Shown piece after piece: positions 23,859 through 25,203 of a stretch of DNA of 25,203 bases. A program made the position numbers and the translations under genes. Within the stretch, counting starts at the first letter, position 1, and each line of letters opens with the position of its first letter. The notes below the pieces were generated by a model. It saw only the letters and a list, made by a program, of their open reading frames with translations, ran no database searches and was not told the origin of the DNA. Origin of the DNA: UMGS902 sp045538895 (lineage in GTDB: Bacteria; Bacillota; Clostridia; Oscillospirales; CAG-272). The stretch lies in assembly GCA_045538895.1 (NCBI GenBank), contig JAZQEH010000067.1, positions 1 to 25,203 of the forward strand. Reading direction: 5' to 3'.

Positions 23859-23888
23859 ATAATATGTCATACCATAATATGCCTGCAA
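23859..23888 (-). promoter_or_regulatory. Promoter of the P-loop ATPase gene
   Basis: On the minus strand TTGCAG (23883-23888), an 18-nt spacer and TATTAT (23859-23864). Confidence 0.55.
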
Positions 23889-23916
23889 AAATAAAAAGTT
23901 GCTTTAAAATTTACTA

Positions 23917-23945
23917 TTGCAATATGAAAAATTCTGGTATATAAT
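23917..23945 (+). promoter_or_regulatory. Sigma-A promoter of the partial propeller enzyme gene
   Basis: TTGCAA (23917-23922), a 17-nt spacer and TATAAT (23940-23945). It resembles the yajC promoter and lies 34 nt before the start codon. Confidence 0.78.
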
Positions 23946-23979
23946 AAATATGTATAAATATATGATTCGGAGGTAAAAT

Positions 23980-25203
23980 ATGAAAAAACTTCTTTCAGCA
24001 CTCCTCATTTCAACTCTGCTTTTTGCGATGCTTGCGGTATGTGCATCTGCCGTATACGCTCCCCCGTCTATCACCGATGCACTTGAAGTAATCAAAGGCG
24101 TTCTGGCAAGCTCTACCGACCTCGCAAACGACGTAAACAATGACGGTGTAGTTGGGCTCAAGGATGCACTTTACAGCGTAAAGCGTACGATCTGGGCAGA
24201 AAACATCCCCGCAAATGAAAACATTCAGCTTTTCGGCACATCAACCTCTTCGGACAGATACACCTATAACTACTGTCCCTCCATCATGGAAGAGGATGAC
24301 GGCACACTCCACGTTTACTACTGCACAAACAAGGGTGATTCTTCATGGGGAAGAATGATATACATCGACTATATCGGCTACCGCACAGGTACTCCCAACG
24401 GTGACGGCACATACACATGGAGCAACGAATCCATTGTGCTCTCCCCCTCGGCATCAACCGTCTGGGATGGCAAGCATACGTGTGACCCCTCTGTAATAAA
24501 GGGCAAATTTGAATATAGCGGCACAGAATATTCATATCTCATGGCATATCTCGGCTGTATGGTTACAGACCTTAACAATGACGGCATAGATGACGATTTC
24601 AACGACGTTGGTCTCGCTGTTGCGAACAACCCCGCAGGTCCTTGGGTAAAGGTTGGTACAGCTCCCATAGTTGACTACGTTTATAATCCCGACTCCACAA
24701 ACAACTGGGGCGTAGGTCAGCCTTCTATCGTGAACAAAGGCGGTGCTGACAGCGGCAAGGTATGGTTGTTCTTCACCCGTGGCGACATCGACGGCACTCG
24801 TACTATAGTTTGCGACTGTGACTTCTCCGACCTCGACAATCCCGTTGTAGGTGCTGAAAAGAAGCTCGAAAACGAAGGTCTTATCCTCCTCACCTCAACG
24901 AACAGAAGTATCATCAACAATGCAGATTTTGCATATGACGATGCACGAAAGGTACTTTACGCAGTTTCCGACTGCCATCCGCACCCCTCTGACACTGCTC
25001 CTACGTTCATCGCTTCTCACTTCCGTGTAACCTCGTTCCGTTTCGGCGGAGAAAATATCGACGAGCTTACTTACGGCTCCACTTCCAAAGCAAAATGGAA
25101 GTATCTCGCAACCGTTGGCAGCGATGACACAGGCTTCCCCCGCAACCACAACACAGGTCTTGTACGTGACGAATACGGTCATACAAGCGGCAATCTTCTC
25201 ACC
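23980..25203 (+). CDS. Secreted five-bladed propeller glycosidase-like protein with single dockerin repeat (partial)
   Basis: The frame is open for 408 codons to the window end, so the C-terminus is missing. CGGAGG lies 7 nt before the ATG. A signal peptide (1-24, ending ASA) is followed by a helix (TDALEVIKGVL, 32-42) and one dockerin calcium loop and helix (D51/N53/D55/D62, then ALYSVKR). The first loop of a normal dockerin is absent. From residue 85 there are propeller-like blades: YNYCPSIMEEDDGTLHVYY, CDPSVIKGK (168-176), GLAVANNPAGPW (211-222) and VGQPSIV. This resembles GH43/GH117-type five-bladed glycosidases, but I cannot place the family. A second calcium-like loop, D197-LNND-GIDDD, lies inside the enzyme domain. 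Confidence 0.75.
   Translation, partial: MKKLLSALLISTLLFAMLAVCASAVYAPPSITDALEVIKGVLASSTDLANDVNNDGVVGLKDALYSVKRTIWAENIPANENIQLFGTSTSSDRYTYNYCPSIMEEDDGTLHVYYCTNKGDSSWGRMIYIDYIGYRTGTPNGDGTYTWSNESIVLSPSASTVWDGKHTCDPSVIKGKFEYSGTEYSYLMAYLGCMVTDLNNDGIDDDFNDVGLAVANNPAGPWVKVGTAPIVDYVYNPDSTNNWGVGQPSIVNKGGADSGKVWLFFTRGDIDGTRTIVCDCDFSDLDNPVVGAEKKLENEGLILLTSTNRSIINNADFAYDDARKVLYAVSDCHPHPSDTAPTFIASHFRVTSFRFGGENIDELTYGSTSKAKWKYLATVGSDDTGFPRNHNTGLVRDEYGHTSGNLLT

Noticed and set aside
23980..25203. Complete gene
   Set aside because: The frame is open to the last base of the window with no stop codon, so it can only be called partial.

Overview
The window looks like chromosomal DNA from a fibre- or glycan-degrading anaerobic Firmicute, probably Clostridia of the Oscillospiraceae/Ruminococcus type. 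The basis is type I dockerins on several secreted proteins, an SLH-anchored protein, strong GGAGG ribosome-binding sites, sigma-A promoters with 17-nt spacers, and many intrinsic terminators between converging genes. I saw no rRNA, tRNA, CRISPR array, transposase or phage gene. Coding density is high and no gene-free stretch exceeds 300 bases.

Layout. Positions 1-163 hold a palindromic, MITE-like element. Positions 218-2660 (minus) are a three-gene operon: a short PerR-like regulator, a membrane acyltransferase and a beta-lactamase-fold serine hydrolase. It has a palindromic operator at its own promoter. Divergent from it is an AMP-forming acyl-CoA/acyl-ACP synthetase (2812-4494, plus). Next come a diaminopimelate-epimerase-like protein with broken catalytic motifs (4537-5352, minus) and a DUF554 membrane protein (5474-6202, plus). 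A TIR-Sel1 repeat protein (7632-9713, minus) is followed 21 nt later by an APC amino-acid permease (6243-7610), and the two are probably co-transcribed.

The central region (9799-18138, minus) is the most distinctive part. It is a four-gene operon of secreted proteins with 5-13 nt gaps. Three members share a sialidase-superfamily (BNR/Asp-box) propeller and a C-terminal CBM9-like domain but carry different targeting modules: a dockerin, nothing recognisable, or SLH repeats. The fourth is a stand-alone dockerin of about 112 residues. The dockerin-plus-enzyme architecture of the first gene reappears, split into two adjacent ORFs, in genes two and three. I read this as one enzyme family being sent to a cellulosome-like complex, the medium and the cell wall from one transcript.

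The right part has a D,D-carboxypeptidase (18368-19489, minus) divergent from yajC (19638-19979, plus). It also has a large secreted SGNH esterase-like protein with flanking beta-helix-like repeats and a half-degenerate dockerin (20024-22747, minus), and a PRK06851-like P-loop ATPase (22855-23841, minus). The last gene is the start of another secreted propeller enzyme with a single dockerin repeat, cut by the window end (23980-25203, plus). All functional statements come from motif reading by eye; no database search was run.
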